DNA of 64,000 bases from Pseudoalteromonas luteoviolacea (lineage in GTDB: Bacteria; Pseudomonadota; Gammaproteobacteria; Enterobacterales; Alteromonadaceae): assembly GCF_018100925.1 (NCBI RefSeq), contig NZ_JAGJEH010000004.1, positions 310,001-374,000 of the forward strand, given 5' to 3'. How positions within the stretch are numbered: the first letter of the stretch is position 1; every line of letters starts with the position of its first letter. The translations under genes were made by a program, and so were the position numbers. Shown here in pieces: positions 46,056 through 55,081 of this stretch. The notes beneath the pieces are model-generated. The model was not told the DNA's origin, ran no database searches, and worked only from the letters and a program-made list of their open reading frames with translations.

Positions 46056-46703
46056 TTACGCCACTTGCATGGCTTTGTTTAATATAAAGCTTTGGTGATC
46101 TCTAAACTCTTTTTTTGACTCACCTAAAAATGAGCGGGCGGGCAAATCAATTTGCCATTTGCTCTTACTTGAGCTGCCCTTTAATTCTCGCAAAATGAAT
46201 CCCGCTTGGTTCTGCGTCAGATTCGCTTGTATCCACTTCAGCGATGGGTTTTTAGAGCCCTTACCCCTGTTTCGTGGGATTTTGTAGCCTGCATTTCTCA
46301 ATGCAATTGCTTGTCTCTTGGTTGCCATGCCGCTTTTGTTTTGTGCGCCTGTGTTAGTTGTTGGTGTTGCATTTAAACTCGCTCCTATTTGGTGTGCTGA
46401 AGCTATTTTTCCTGTCTTACTTCCCTTGAAATATACTTTCGCATTGTTAGGCCCAAACCTAATTTGCATATGCTTTTTAAGCTTAACGAGCATCTTCTTT
46501 TTTTTGCCATTTGCTCGTGCTTGCCAGCTTTGGCCTGACAAACCTTGCTCTTTTTGAATGCGTTTTCGCGATGATTTACGAACATCACGAATAACCGATC
46601 TTAAAATGTTGCGCCGCTTTTGCGGCTTTAGCATCAAGAACTCTAATTGCTCAATGCTTTGGCCTTCATCGAAATGGACTTTAAGCACTTGCCACCTGTG
46701 CAT
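46056..46703 (-). CDS. virion morphogenesis / tail completion protein (gpS, Mu gpG-like)
   Basis: This 215-residue very basic protein has the family hallmark N-terminus (RSVIRDVRKSSRKRIQKEQG, DGSxW-like GQSWQAR) and central ASAHQIGA. A GTG at 46688 is an alternative start. gpS joins with gpR to finish the tail before head joining. It overlaps the gpR-like gene by 23 bases. Confidence 0.8.
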   Translation of the reverse strand: MHRWQVLKVHFDEGQSIEQLEFLMLKPQKRRNILRSVIRDVRKSSRKRIQKEQGLSGQSWQARANGKKKKMLVKLKKHMQIRFGPNNAKVYFKGSKTGKIASAHQIGASLNATPTTNTGAQNKSGMATKRQAIALRNAGYKIPRNRGKGSKNPSLKWIQANLTQNQAGFILRELKGSSSKSKWQIDLPARSFLGESKKEFRDHQSFILNKAMQVA

Positions 46704-47151
46704 CTAACTTGAACTGCTCAGCAATCCACAAGCTAGATTCACCAAAATCATAATTTTGCTTTCCTATTACAAACGGCCCATTTTCAGTAAGCACAAGTTC
46801 AATATCTTCGTGTAACTCTGCAATAGTGAGTTCAAAATCCGACGATTTGTCATCGTTCATGTCATTTGAAAACTCGAAGCTATTACTGTCATATCGTTCT
46901 AAATTCTCCTGAATCCAGCACGCAACAAATGTACTAACAAGCGCAGATGGCGCGTAACACGGATTAATAGAAATCGTTCCTTGATACGCAAACCGCGCGG
47001 CAATGATCCCATTACCATCTTTACGTGTTGAACATGGTTCGACTATCCCACCCTCAGTCCAGCAATCAAACGCTTCAGGATTTGCCAGCAACCTCCCCTG
47101 ATACTGGACCGACTGCAAAAAATCCTTTAGCTGCTCCAATTTGCTTTTCAT
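46681..47151 (-). CDS. tail completion protein R-like
   Basis: This 156-residue protein fits P2 gpR in size and in order L-R-S. It has AYQGTISINPCYAPSALVSTFVACWIQENLE and a following acidic strand region (FELTIAELHEDIELVLTENG), matching gpR-type sequences in style. It probably caps the tail for joining to the head. Confidence 0.7.
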   Translation of the reverse strand: MKSKLEQLKDFLQSVQYQGRLLANPEAFDCWTEGGIVEPCSTRKDGNGIIAARFAYQGTISINPCYAPSALVSTFVACWIQENLERYDSNSFEFSNDMNDDKSSDFELTIAELHEDIELVLTENGPFVIGKQNYDFGESSLWIAEQFKLDAQVASA

Positions 47152-47585
47152 ATCAATTCCACCGATAAGCTTGGACTTAGCGCTCGAAGTAAGCTGATTT
47201 GATTGCGGTACTCACTATTCCAAAACTCAAAATTGTCTGACGCTAATTCATTTTGTGCATTTGCTCTATCACGATGCGAAGTACTTAGCTTTGATTTCAA
47301 ACTTTTGGATTTAGCTAATGCATAAACCGCTGTTCTGTAGAACAGTATTTGTTGCTCATCGAGAGGTGTACCATTAGTTAATACAGCTTCTTTGAGTTCG
47401 TTGTTAACTTCGGTTCGTGACTCTGTGAGAATACTAACCAACGTTTTTTCGTCGTTCGCAATTTCAGAGGGGATCGCATAGCGTTTTATAAAAAATGCCG
47501 TTTCCAAATCTGGATAATATCCATCACCTGGCACCACAATGTTATGTAATTGCTGGTCGGCCATTGGCATATTGCTAATATTCAT
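47148..47585 (-). CDS. head completion protein L
   Basis: This 145-residue helical protein contains DGYYPDLETAFFIKRYAIPSEI and YRTAVYALAKSKSLKSKL, typical of gpL, which attaches to the connector and completes the capsid after packaging. It lies between the small terminase and R-like genes, as in P2. Confidence 0.85.
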   Translation of the reverse strand: MNISNMPMADQQLHNIVVPGDGYYPDLETAFFIKRYAIPSEIANDEKTLVSILTESRTEVNNELKEAVLTNGTPLDEQQILFYRTAVYALAKSKSLKSKLSTSHRDRANAQNELASDNFEFWNSEYRNQISLLRALSPSLSVELI

Positions 47586-47650
47586 AACCCCTCCTATTGG
47601 GTGCAGGATAGGCTTAGACTTACAAATGTTATCTAGTGAAACAAAGTAAG

Positions 47651-48388
47651 CTAAGCTTCCTGCGGCTGCGATTGAGTCGTTTCTTTTCGCTCATCTGTAG
47701 CGTATTTCTTTTCGAGCTTTTCGAGCGCTATTTTTACACCAGCTTTGTCATTGATTTTCTGCGCTAGTCGACCATACCGAATGGCATTACCAAAGTTGTT
47801 TTGTGCTGCTTCCAACTTCATCGCAATTGCATACAGCTTACCGCCTGCAATTTCGCGCCCAGTCCAGTCATGGTCTTTAACAACATCAATGATTCTGGCG
47901 AGGATGAAAGCTGTATATGCTTGGTCGTCGCTATTACACTTGTTGTTTAGAAACCAATTAGCGTGTTCGTACACTTCACCAGCTAAAAATGATGCCCAGC
48001 TACCTGAATTAAATGGCAATGGCTGATTCTGTGATATCAACAAAGGAAATAACTCCAAAGCTTGATTCCACCTTTTCAAGTCAACTAACCAAATAAAAAC
48101 ACGAGCTAAAACCTTGTTTGGGAAGTGCTCTTGCCTAAGTCGATAACCGTTTATGTACCCCAGATAATCATTACGCTCTAAGGCCTGTGCTTTGTAATCG
48201 TGTTTGCGTGACAAGTCACCAAGCTTCTTTAGTTGAGCTAAGTCTGCGTTTATTGCAGCAGCAAATATGTCGTACTCACGATGCGATGTATTATCCGTTT
48301 GCACCACTTGCCTCTTGGCTGGCGCTTCTTCCATGTTGCTTTTAGGTACGCTACTCGCGTTTGCCAATAAATTCTTAACTAAGCTCAT
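47651..48388 (-). CDS. terminase small subunit / endonuclease gpM
   Basis: This 245-residue protein has the gpM pattern: an N-terminal linker, DYLGYINGYRLRQEHFPNKVLARVFIWLVDL, GSWASFLAGEVYEHANWFL and VKDHDWTGREIAGGKLYAI. The P2 M protein is the terminase subunit that cuts at cos together with the ATPase gpP. The N-D-M-L order is retained. It appears complete. Confidence 0.9.
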   Translation of the reverse strand: MSLVKNLLANASSVPKSNMEEAPAKRQVVQTDNTSHREYDIFAAAINADLAQLKKLGDLSRKHDYKAQALERNDYLGYINGYRLRQEHFPNKVLARVFIWLVDLKRWNQALELFPLLISQNQPLPFNSGSWASFLAGEVYEHANWFLNNKCNSDDQAYTAFILARIIDVVKDHDWTGREIAGGKLYAIAMKLEAAQNNFGNAIRYGRLAQKINDKAGVKIALEKLEKKYATDERKETTQSQPQEA

Positions 48389-48441
48389 CTAAAAAAGCTC
48401 CTTTTGTGCCGCTGAACATATTCAGCGGCCTAAATAATCGA

Positions 48442-49479
48442 CTAACTCCAATTGCCCTGATCATCTTTTTCGATTTTCACGGCTTCAGATTCGAAAAAGA
48501 TTATTTTTTCTGGGTCTTCAATAAAATAACCATCATTGCGGCTGAGGTAGTCTTCAATCTGTTTTTTCTTCGGATTGTTCATCACATGAGTACGTGTTGA
48601 ATCACGCTGTACGTAATGACTTAAGTTGTCAAAACTTGTAACAAGCACCCCTCTCGATGGGAAAAATGGAACTTGGTAAGAGTGCAGACCACCGTATGAC
48701 TCTACGATTTGCGCCATTTCAATTTTGCTTTTCTCACTGGGTGTATGCGCATTTTTTGCGTACAGCTTGTTCTTGTCATGTGACGTCAGGTCATCACCAA
48801 TGATTGCAATCAAGTTAGTACGTTTGTGAACAGGGATGCCGCTTTTTAAATCATTTACAGCTTGGTCAAGGTTTTCATAGTCACCACCAGGGCCTATTCT
48901 AATCTCACCAGGTTGTTTACCATCTTTAATTGCTCTGTGCGCCGTTTCATTTCTGACTAATTGAAGCCAGCCAACATTTACATCTTGAAGCAATGGGTTC
49001 GCATTAATATCTGATTTGTCCTTGGCTTCAATACCATGCCAACCACATTTAATAATATCAAGCGCAATCATTTGTTTTACATGGTTACGATAGCGCTGCA
49101 CAAAGTCTTTAAACCTTGCCCATGTATCTAGCGTATCCCAGCGGATATGGACGTCGCATTCAACTTCATAAAGGCGATACTCACGCTTACGCAAGCTTAA
49201 AACATCACGTGTTTGTCTTTCTGCGGTATCATCGGTCTCAACACCTGCACGTTGTGTTACGCCGCCATTTGCCCCCATAAAAACAGGTTGACCAACTTTG
49301 TCACGTACGAATGCTCGATTGATCCTAGTTAAGAACTCCGCTGATTCATAAATTTCGTCATACAATGCTTGTTCTACTGAAGGGCTTACATTGAATTGCT
49401 CTAGCATCGACGAAACGCCATAGCGGACAGCCATCCCCTTTAAAACTTCTTTAAATAATTTTGTAGTGTTCTCTCTCAT
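48442..49479 (-). CDS. major capsid protein gpN
   Basis: This 345-residue HK97-fold capsid protein of the P2 gpN family has FNVSPSVEQALYDEIYESAEFLTRIN near the N-terminus. A domain boundary holds DTLDTWARFKDFVQRYRN, and the conserved C-terminal block is QVPFFPSRGVLVTSFDNLSHY. N-terminal residues would be removed by the gpO protease. It follows gpO after 12 bases. Confidence 0.93.
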   Translation of the reverse strand: MRENTTKLFKEVLKGMAVRYGVSSMLEQFNVSPSVEQALYDEIYESAEFLTRINRAFVRDKVGQPVFMGANGGVTQRAGVETDDTAERQTRDVLSLRKREYRLYEVECDVHIRWDTLDTWARFKDFVQRYRNHVKQMIALDIIKCGWHGIEAKDKSDINANPLLQDVNVGWLQLVRNETAHRAIKDGKQPGEIRIGPGGDYENLDQAVNDLKSGIPVHKRTNLIAIIGDDLTSHDKNKLYAKNAHTPSEKSKIEMAQIVESYGGLHSYQVPFFPSRGVLVTSFDNLSHYVQRDSTRTHVMNNPKKKQIEDYLSRNDGYFIEDPEKIIFFESEAVKIEKDDQGNWS

Positions 49480-49491
49480 AGTTGTCGCCCT

Positions 49492-50334
49492 CTAAAGCAC
49501 GTTGTAAACGTTAGAATTACCTTCTGGTTCTTCATCTGCGGGAGTACGACCATGCGGCTTGTCCTTAAGCTCACTAAACTCTTGCTTAACCTCTTTGAGT
49601 TCATCAGCTAAAGAGTTGAGCTTTTCCATAAGCTCCGAGCTGTCGTCCTGCTGATTTGGTGGGCTTTGTTCACCATCTTTTTTAAATTTACTGAACTGAG
49701 CACTAAGTTCATCTAAAGTCGGCTTTAGAGCTTCAGCAACGGCTGAGCCCATCTGTTTTGCATCGTCTTCTGATAATGGCATTTTATCGTCCCTGTTGAA
49801 TAAATGACCCAAAAAGCCTTTCTTCTTGGGCTGTTCCTGAATACCTAGATTGACTTGAAGAAGTGAAACATCCTTGTTTTCCTCGCGGTTTTCATCACTG
49901 AAATTTATACGGTCTGTATACAGGCTTGCAGGGTAATCAGTTACCGCAAGCCCAACTAAATAAGTCTTTTCTGTGCCCATAAAATCTGGGGTAATTTCGA
50001 TACTAAAGTACACAGCTTGGTCAGCTTTATTTAGTTCAATGAACCCTTGATTAGGGGCCAAAACACCATACAAACATTGAACCCCTTCAGAGTTGGCTTT
50101 TTTCTCAACACTGATTACATCACCCAACATGCCAGGTATATCGATATTGTGAAGGTGTTTAGCTGCCCAGCCAGACCAATTGAACTCATGATCAAGATTG
50201 ATTCGGGCTCCGTACATTCTCGGGTTGTACGTTGCGACAATGTCGTCAATATCTTTTTCCGTAATCTCACGACCATCTACTGTCATGCCAACAGCAGCAA
50301 TGGCCAGAGGCTCTGTTCTCAATTGACTTGGCAT
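49492..50334 (-). CDS. capsid scaffold and maturation protease gpO
   Basis: This 280-residue protein has an N-terminal protease domain (VGMTVDGREITEKDIDDIVATYNPRMYGARINLDHEF with the conserved DHE, and QAVYFSIEITPDF). The C-terminal scaffold is helical and charged (about 185-275, LNSLADELKEVKQEFSELKD). It is a serine protease related to herpesvirus assemblins and processes capsid protein, portal and itself. It is the first gene of the minus-strand late operon, starting at the divergent control region. Confidence 0.9.
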   Translation of the reverse strand: MPSQLRTEPLAIAAVGMTVDGREITEKDIDDIVATYNPRMYGARINLDHEFNWSGWAAKHLHNIDIPGMLGDVISVEKKANSEGVQCLYGVLAPNQGFIELNKADQAVYFSIEITPDFMGTEKTYLVGLAVTDYPASLYTDRINFSDENREENKDVSLLQVNLGIQEQPKKKGFLGHLFNRDDKMPLSEDDAKQMGSAVAEALKPTLDELSAQFSKFKKDGEQSPPNQQDDSSELMEKLNSLADELKEVKQEFSELKDKPHGRTPADEEPEGNSNVYNVL

Positions 50335-50524
50335 TGAGGTTCCTATCTAATTTTCGTTTCCTTCAACTTGATTTCAGTTTGCCCCCTCTTTTAAAAGTTT
50401 TCTAATGGTTTAATTCCTGAAAATTCCTATATTTTCGTTATAGGAATTGCTAGGAATTGAAGTTACAGAAATGGTGTTTTTAAGCCCTTAAACTGCTTAC
50501 ATGATTAGAAACTAAGGGTGCGGG
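50335..50524. promoter_or_regulatory. divergent late promoter region with fourfold AATTCCT array
   Basis: This is the 190-base region between gpO (minus) and gpP (plus). AATTCCT occurs at 50412-50418 and 50422-50428, and its inverse AGGAATT at 50442-50448 and 50452-50458. Each pair is ten bases apart and the array is symmetric around 50435. The inner pair extends to a 10-bp perfect inverted repeat (AATTCCTATA/TATAGGAATT). The symmetry suits an activator that turns on both late operons, perhaps the Ogr-like protein encoded at 55082. Confidence 0.65.
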
Positions 50525-52276
50525 ATGCAGCCAAAATATGGACCGGAAGTCCGAAAGCTTGCACAAGACTTATATGTGGTGCAGGGCTATACATTCGATG
50601 AAATTGCTGAACAACCTGATATGCCAAGCGCGCGAAGTATCCGCCGCTGGGCTGACGATGGTAAGTGGGCCGATATGTGCCCTAGCTACTCTGCCGAAAT
50701 GGCATATAGCCGCAAAATAAACTTACTAGTTGAAAAGCCACATAAGACAGAATCTGATTACAAGGAACTGGACTTTTGCACTCGTCAACTCGCGGTACTC
50801 AATAAAAGCAAACTTTCTCCCGCACCAAAACAACGTGCAAACAATGAAAGCAGTGAGCGCAAAACAAAGAGTAAAAAGAAGAAAAAGAATGACTGCTCAC
50901 ACATAACAAAAGAGATGCTGGACGAGCTGAAAGAGAAACTTCTATATCCACATCAAAAGCACTGGTTTGAAAACCAAGAGCACCGCAAACGATTCATACT
51001 TAAGCCACGCCAGATAGGGGCAACATTCTATTTTGCATTCGAGGCGTTTTACGATGCCGTCGTCAATTGTAGAAACAAAATCTTTATATCCGCATCTAGA
51101 GATCAGGCTGAAATATTCAAATCAAACATTATTGCCTTTGCGTTTGAACACTTTGATGTCGAGTTGTCAGGTTCTCCAATGGTTCTGACTGTAGGTGGTA
51201 AAAAAGTTAAACTTATTTTCAAATCAACCAATGCTCATACTGCTCAGTCGGAATCGGGCGACTTGTATATTGATGAAGTATTTTGGATTCCAAAGTTTGC
51301 CAAGTTACGCTCGTTGGCTTCTGCAATGGCTACCCATTCACATTGGCGAATAACATACTTTAGTACACCCTCAGTCACTACACATGAAGCCTACGATTTT
51401 TGGAATGGTAAATGGTTCCGTAAAACCATGGCCTGCAACGACCCCGAGTTTGAAGTCAACGTAAAACACTGCAATTTAAAACACGGTAAAGTCTGTGCAG
51501 ATGGCTTTTGGCGCCAAATGCTCACTGTGTATGACGTTGTTGAGTCAGGTTTCGATAAGATAAATATAGAAATACTCAAAGGTGAATATTCAAAGGATGA
51601 GTTTGAAAACTTGTTCATGTGCATATTTATCGACAACTCGCACAGCGCCTTTAATCTGCGAAAGCTCCTTGCTTGCTCTGTCAATTCAGACAATTGGAAA
51701 GACTTTGACCCGAATGCAGAACGGCCATATGGGTTTAAGCCAGTTGTTATGGGCTTTGATCCTGCAAGATATGGAGATAAATCCATTGTAGTCATTCTCA
51801 GTAAACCGATGAACGCAGCCGAAAAATTCAGGCTGTTAGAAGTAATAGATTTAACTGGGAACGATTTTGAGCAAATGGCAAATGAGATCCACAAACTCAC
51901 AAAGATTTACCAAGTCGACCATATTGGGGTTGATAAAACAGGTATGGGAATGGGTGTTGCGGAGCTTGTGAGTAATCATAACCACAACGTTCAGCAACTT
52001 CACTTAAACCCCGACTTAAAAAACCACCTAGTTACCAAAACAATTAACGTAATTGAAAATAAGCGCTTTGAATTCGATAGCAACACAATTGGGGTAGCCC
52101 AATCATTTATTAATGTACGCAGAGAAGTTAGAGGCGACAACGTTGTATACGCAACAAACCGTAGTGCAAGTATCGGTCATGGCGATGTTGCTTGGGCCAT
52201 TATGTTTGCGCTTTATGACGAGCCTTTGGATGGCAATTCAATCAATAAACAAACATCTGTAGGGATGGCAGCATAA
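50525..52276 (+). CDS. terminase large subunit, ATPase gpP
   Basis: This 583-residue packaging motor begins with an HTH-like DNA-binding domain (GYTFDEIAEQ, ARSIRRWADDGKW). The ATPase domain has FILKPRQIGATFYFAFEAF as Walker A-like segment and SGDLYIDEVFW as Walker B. The nuclease-like C-terminal part (GFDPARYGDKSIVV, VDKTGMGMGVAELV) has the conserved Asp. It is transcribed opposite to the capsid genes, the P2 arrangement. The stop overlaps the portal start by one base. Confidence 0.92.
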   Translation: MQPKYGPEVRKLAQDLYVVQGYTFDEIAEQPDMPSARSIRRWADDGKWADMCPSYSAEMAYSRKINLLVEKPHKTESDYKELDFCTRQLAVLNKSKLSPAPKQRANNESSERKTKSKKKKKNDCSHITKEMLDELKEKLLYPHQKHWFENQEHRKRFILKPRQIGATFYFAFEAFYDAVVNCRNKIFISASRDQAEIFKSNIIAFAFEHFDVELSGSPMVLTVGGKKVKLIFKSTNAHTAQSESGDLYIDEVFWIPKFAKLRSLASAMATHSHWRITYFSTPSVTTHEAYDFWNGKWFRKTMACNDPEFEVNVKHCNLKHGKVCADGFWRQMLTVYDVVESGFDKINIEILKGEYSKDEFENLFMCIFIDNSHSAFNLRKLLACSVNSDNWKDFDPNAERPYGFKPVVMGFDPARYGDKSIVVILSKPMNAAEKFRLLEVIDLTGNDFEQMANEIHKLTKIYQVDHIGVDKTGMGMGVAELVSNHNHNVQQLHLNPDLKNHLVTKTINVIENKRFEFDSNTIGVAQSFINVRREVRGDNVVYATNRSASIGHGDVAWAIMFALYDEPLDGNSINKQTSVGMAA

Positions 52277-53343
52277 TGACAAAACAAACGATTAAAGTGG
52301 CAAATGGCAAGGCCCCTGACTATTCGGCAATTACTGGTATGAGTGACGTATACAGTTTTGGTGATCCTGAAGCCTGTTTAGATAACCACCTGACAGATTA
52401 CATTGGTGTTTTTGCTGATCAGCAAGGTATTTACGAACCTCCAATTAATTTAAATGGACTGGTAAAGTTGCTAAGGGTAAACGCACAACATGGACCCATT
52501 CTGTACTTTAAACGCAACATGATTTTGAAGTGGTTTAAGCAAAACACAATATTAAGTGACCAGGCAATGAGTAAACTTGCTTTCGACTTTCTTTGGTCTG
52601 GTAACGCTTATTTACAACCAATTAGAAACCAGTTTGGCCAGATCATAAGGCTTGCCCATTTACCAGCACTTACGATGCGTTATACAAATAAACGGGGAGT
52701 CTATGCTCAGTTACGAAACAATGGTTTAGACCCGCTCTTTTTTCAGCCCAATGAAATCTGGCATATTAAAGAATACGACCCTGCACAAGGGATATATGGG
52801 ATACCTGAATATTACGGGGGTGTTCAGTCTGCGTTATTGAATGAAGATGCGACACTTTTCAGACGTCGCTATTTTAAAAATGGGGCTCACATGGGATTTA
52901 TATTCTCAATGTCTGACCCAAATTTAAGTGAAGATGACGAAAAGCAGTTGAAGGATGCAATTAAAAACAGCAAAGGTGTTGGTAATTTTAGAAGCTTATT
53001 CTTCAACTTTAAATCAAAAGGGGTAGATGCTGATAAGGCCATTAAGATCACGCCAGTGGGCGATTTTTCAACTAAGGATGAGTTCGAGAAAATTAAGCGT
53101 ATCACATTAAATGATATGCTCAGTATGCACCGTGCACAGGAAGCGCTTAGCGGTCAAACATCTGGTGACAGTCCGGGGTTTGGTAATCTAGAGTCTATAA
53201 CCCGTGCATACTATAACAATGAAGTGGTCCCACTTCAGCGAGCGATGCAGGGTTTCAATAGATATTTGCCATCACACCAGCAAATTCAATTTCACGTTCC
53301 TGAGTATTCAGACATGCTTTCACTACCAGGAGCTGCCGCATGA
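52276..53343 (+). CDS. portal protein gpQ
   Basis: This 355-residue protein has the gpQ features YEPPINLNGLVKLLRVNAQH, FLWSGNAYLQPIRNQFGQI and EYYGGVQSALLNEDATLFRRRYFKNGAHMG. It forms the dodecameric connector through which DNA enters and leaves. It overlaps both neighbours: TAATG with gpP and four bases with the holin. Confidence 0.93.
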   Translation: MTKQTIKVANGKAPDYSAITGMSDVYSFGDPEACLDNHLTDYIGVFADQQGIYEPPINLNGLVKLLRVNAQHGPILYFKRNMILKWFKQNTILSDQAMSKLAFDFLWSGNAYLQPIRNQFGQIIRLAHLPALTMRYTNKRGVYAQLRNNGLDPLFFQPNEIWHIKEYDPAQGIYGIPEYYGGVQSALLNEDATLFRRRYFKNGAHMGFIFSMSDPNLSEDDEKQLKDAIKNSKGVGNFRSLFFNFKSKGVDADKAIKITPVGDFSTKDEFEKIKRITLNDMLSMHRAQEALSGQTSGDSPGFGNLESITRAYYNNEVVPLQRAMQGFNRYLPSHQQIQFHVPEYSDMLSLPGAAA

Positions 53344-53654
53344 TTGACTTAGAAAGCCTAAAGCACGCTGCGAAGTTTGGTGTTATCGCATTGGCCGCAG
53401 CAGCAATACAACTTCACTTGAGTCCGCACAAATTCACGTTTGGGCGATATCTCATAAACGTCATAATGGCATTACTTGCAGCCTACCTCGTTTCAAGTTT
53501 TTGTGAGTACTTGGGCGTTGCAGAAAGTGCGCGACCTGGCTTTATCGGTGTAGGTGCATACATGGCACCACACTTGTTTGAAGGGCTAAATAACCTGGGC
53601 AAGAAGTTTAGTAAAGACCCTCTGTCATTAATAAAAAAAATTAAGGGCCAATAA
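53340..53654 (+). CDS. putative phage holin
   Basis: This 104-residue protein has hydrophobic segments near residues 11-23 and 38-54, and a third weak one near 65-80 (GFIGVGAYMAPHLFEGL), with a basic C-terminus (KKIKGQ). Size and topology fit class I/II holins that permeabilise the inner membrane at lysis. It is coupled to gpQ by a four-base overlap, as lysis genes sometimes are in HP1-type phages. No Rz/Rz1 pair is seen nearby. Confidence 0.65.
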   Translation: MIDLESLKHAAKFGVIALAAAAIQLHLSPHKFTFGRYLINVIMALLAAYLVSSFCEYLGVAESARPGFIGVGAYMAPHLFEGLNNLGKKFSKDPLSLIKKIKGQ

Positions 53655-53692
53655 ACTATACTACACCATTTATCTGAGCTTATTTACCTAAC

Positions 53693-54424
53693 TCAACTAG
53701 CTTCTAGCTCAACTAAATTAATTGGATAACGTATCTTTTTACCTGGCATACTAAATTCATGGTCCTTTACTTTAATACGAGATTTAAGTTTTAAGCTTAA
53801 GCCACGTTGGAACAAAACTTCTTTCTCGTGCCTTTTTTCATCATCTTGGTTATTAGGATCAAAAACAAAGACATTTGTGTTTGAATCTCGTAGTGTAAGA
53901 ATATATAGCTCTAGCACACCTGCCTCGCCAGCTTTATTTCTCCACTGAGCATTCCTCAAAGCTATTTGGGGACAAAATGATGTTGAGAGTGGCCTATCTA
54001 GAATTACCTCTTCTTGCCCATTTTTGAGTAAATGGCCCCCATGAAAAAGCACTTGACCATCCGACAATGAGTAACAAAGAGAGCTCATCTCTTTTATCAG
54101 TTGACTTTCATTGCAACTATTGTACCCAGTTTTGTGTAGTTTAATTTGTTCAGTCAGCTTAGGCATTTTATTGAGTAGCTTTTTAAATTTACTATCACTC
54201 TGTAAATGTCGATCAATATGACTCTCTAAGTGACTATCGCACAGTTTATCAGCAATGTGTTTAGCCGCATCAAAGTGGGTTTTAATTTCATATAGAAATT
54301 CCTTTCTTACTGTTTTAATTTCATTATGTTCCTCGAAATACCTGTCCATCTCTTCAGAGCTTAATTCTGTATATTTACAAAATTCATAGGGCTGTTCAAA
54401 AACATTTATTAAGTCTAGTTTCAT
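53693..54424 (-). CDS. ADP-ribosyltransferase-like prophage cargo protein
   Basis: This 243-residue protein has an N-terminal helical, charged region (about 1-110). Its C-terminal half shows the strand order of mono-ADP-ribosyltransferases: QVLFHGGHLL as first motif, PLSTSFCPQIALRNAQW with the central STS, GVLELYILTL, then HEKEVLFQRGLSLKL with an E-x-E. The usual Arg of the first motif (YRG) is replaced by His, so it would be an H-S-E variant. Target and activity are unknown. It is cargo on the minus strand between the holin and cos, in one unit with a PapB-like regulator. A defence effector, a phage-exclusion factor or a conversion toxin are the options. Confidence 0.6.
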   Translation of the reverse strand: MKLDLINVFEQPYEFCKYTELSSEEMDRYFEEHNEIKTVRKEFLYEIKTHFDAAKHIADKLCDSHLESHIDRHLQSDSKFKKLLNKMPKLTEQIKLHKTGYNSCNESQLIKEMSSLCYSLSDGQVLFHGGHLLKNGQEEVILDRPLSTSFCPQIALRNAQWRNKAGEAGVLELYILTLRDSNTNVFVFDPNNQDDEKRHEKEVLFQRGLSLKLKSRIKVKDHEFSMPGKKIRYPINLVELEAS

Positions 54425-54465
54425 GTGGTTAAGTTACTCAATACCGACAATACCTATTAGTTAGA

Positions 54466-54717
54466 TTATCCTGATTGATTTCTATAATCTATTTCTTTTA
54501 GTCGTTCAACAACAGCGGCCTTTTCTTCTAGCTTTTTAAGTGCCGCTGAAAAGTTCGGCACGGCGATCTGGTTTGTTAGTGCCGCTGCTTTCTTATCCAT
54601 ACCACGCACTAAGTAGTCCCTCAACGCATCTATCATATTCTCACTATTAATTCGAGTAAGCTGTAAAAGCAGTTCAAACCGCTCGTGGCTTTGCATTCCC
54701 TTAAATAGATATTTCAT
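54466..54717 (-). CDS. PapB-like HTH regulator
   Basis: This 83-residue protein reads ERFELLLQLTRINSENMIDALRDYLVRG followed by KKAAALTNQIAVPNFSAALKKLEEKA. This is the plan of PapB/FocB adhesin regulators (helices, then an HTH recognising A+T-rich DNA). It lies 41 bases upstream of the ADP-ribosyltransferase-like gene on the same strand, so it probably controls that gene or is co-expressed with it. Confidence 0.6.
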   Translation of the reverse strand: MKYLFKGMQSHERFELLLQLTRINSENMIDALRDYLVRGMDKKAAALTNQIAVPNFSAALKKLEEKAAVVERLKEIDYRNQSG

Positions 54718-54959
54718 AAAATAGTTATGAGTTAAGTAATAATAAATTTACTATAAATCATTTTTCTGCTTTTTTCGCTGTTTTTCTAGATCTAATGTCA
54801 CTGAGTTGTCACAGCTTGTCAAAACTGTGACACGCTGATCTTTATTTCAGATCTTTTTTGATCCTCTAACTAGCTGTTATTTAATTAGAACCCTGTTGAT
54901 TGGTCCGTGGCATCAGTTGTCACCATGTCACAACTTTTCGTTTCAAATCCGGCAGGCAT
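54718..54959. promoter_or_regulatory. control region with TGTCAC repeats next to cos
   Basis: No gene is seen. TGTCACAG (54807-54814) and CTGTGACA (54825-54832) form a perfect inverted repeat. TGT-N12-ACA at 54796-54813 has the spacing of Ogr/Delta sites of P2 late promoters. GTTGTCACCATGTCACAAC (54916-54934) is a further imperfect dyad. Repeated TGTCAC boxes near cos may be activator sites for the cargo operon or terminase/partition sites. Confidence 0.45.
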
Positions 54960-54978
54960 GGCGAGGAGGAGTGAATTT
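54960..54978 (+). other. candidate cos site (cohesive end)
   Basis: GGCGAGGAGGAGTGAATTT resembles the P2 cohesive-end sequence GGCGAGGCGGGGAAAGCAC, with ten of the first eleven bases following the GGCGAGGnGGnG pattern. It lies beyond the portal and holin genes, as cos does in P2 (next to Q). The exact cut positions cannot be read. Confidence 0.55.
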
Positions 54979-55081
54979 TTCGCCCTTTTGGTTTCTCGGA
55001 TGCGTTTTGGCAGCGAAATTTGCGCCACGGAGTTAACTGTATATAATCACAGTATCCAGGTTGAGATTTGAAGGTGTAACA

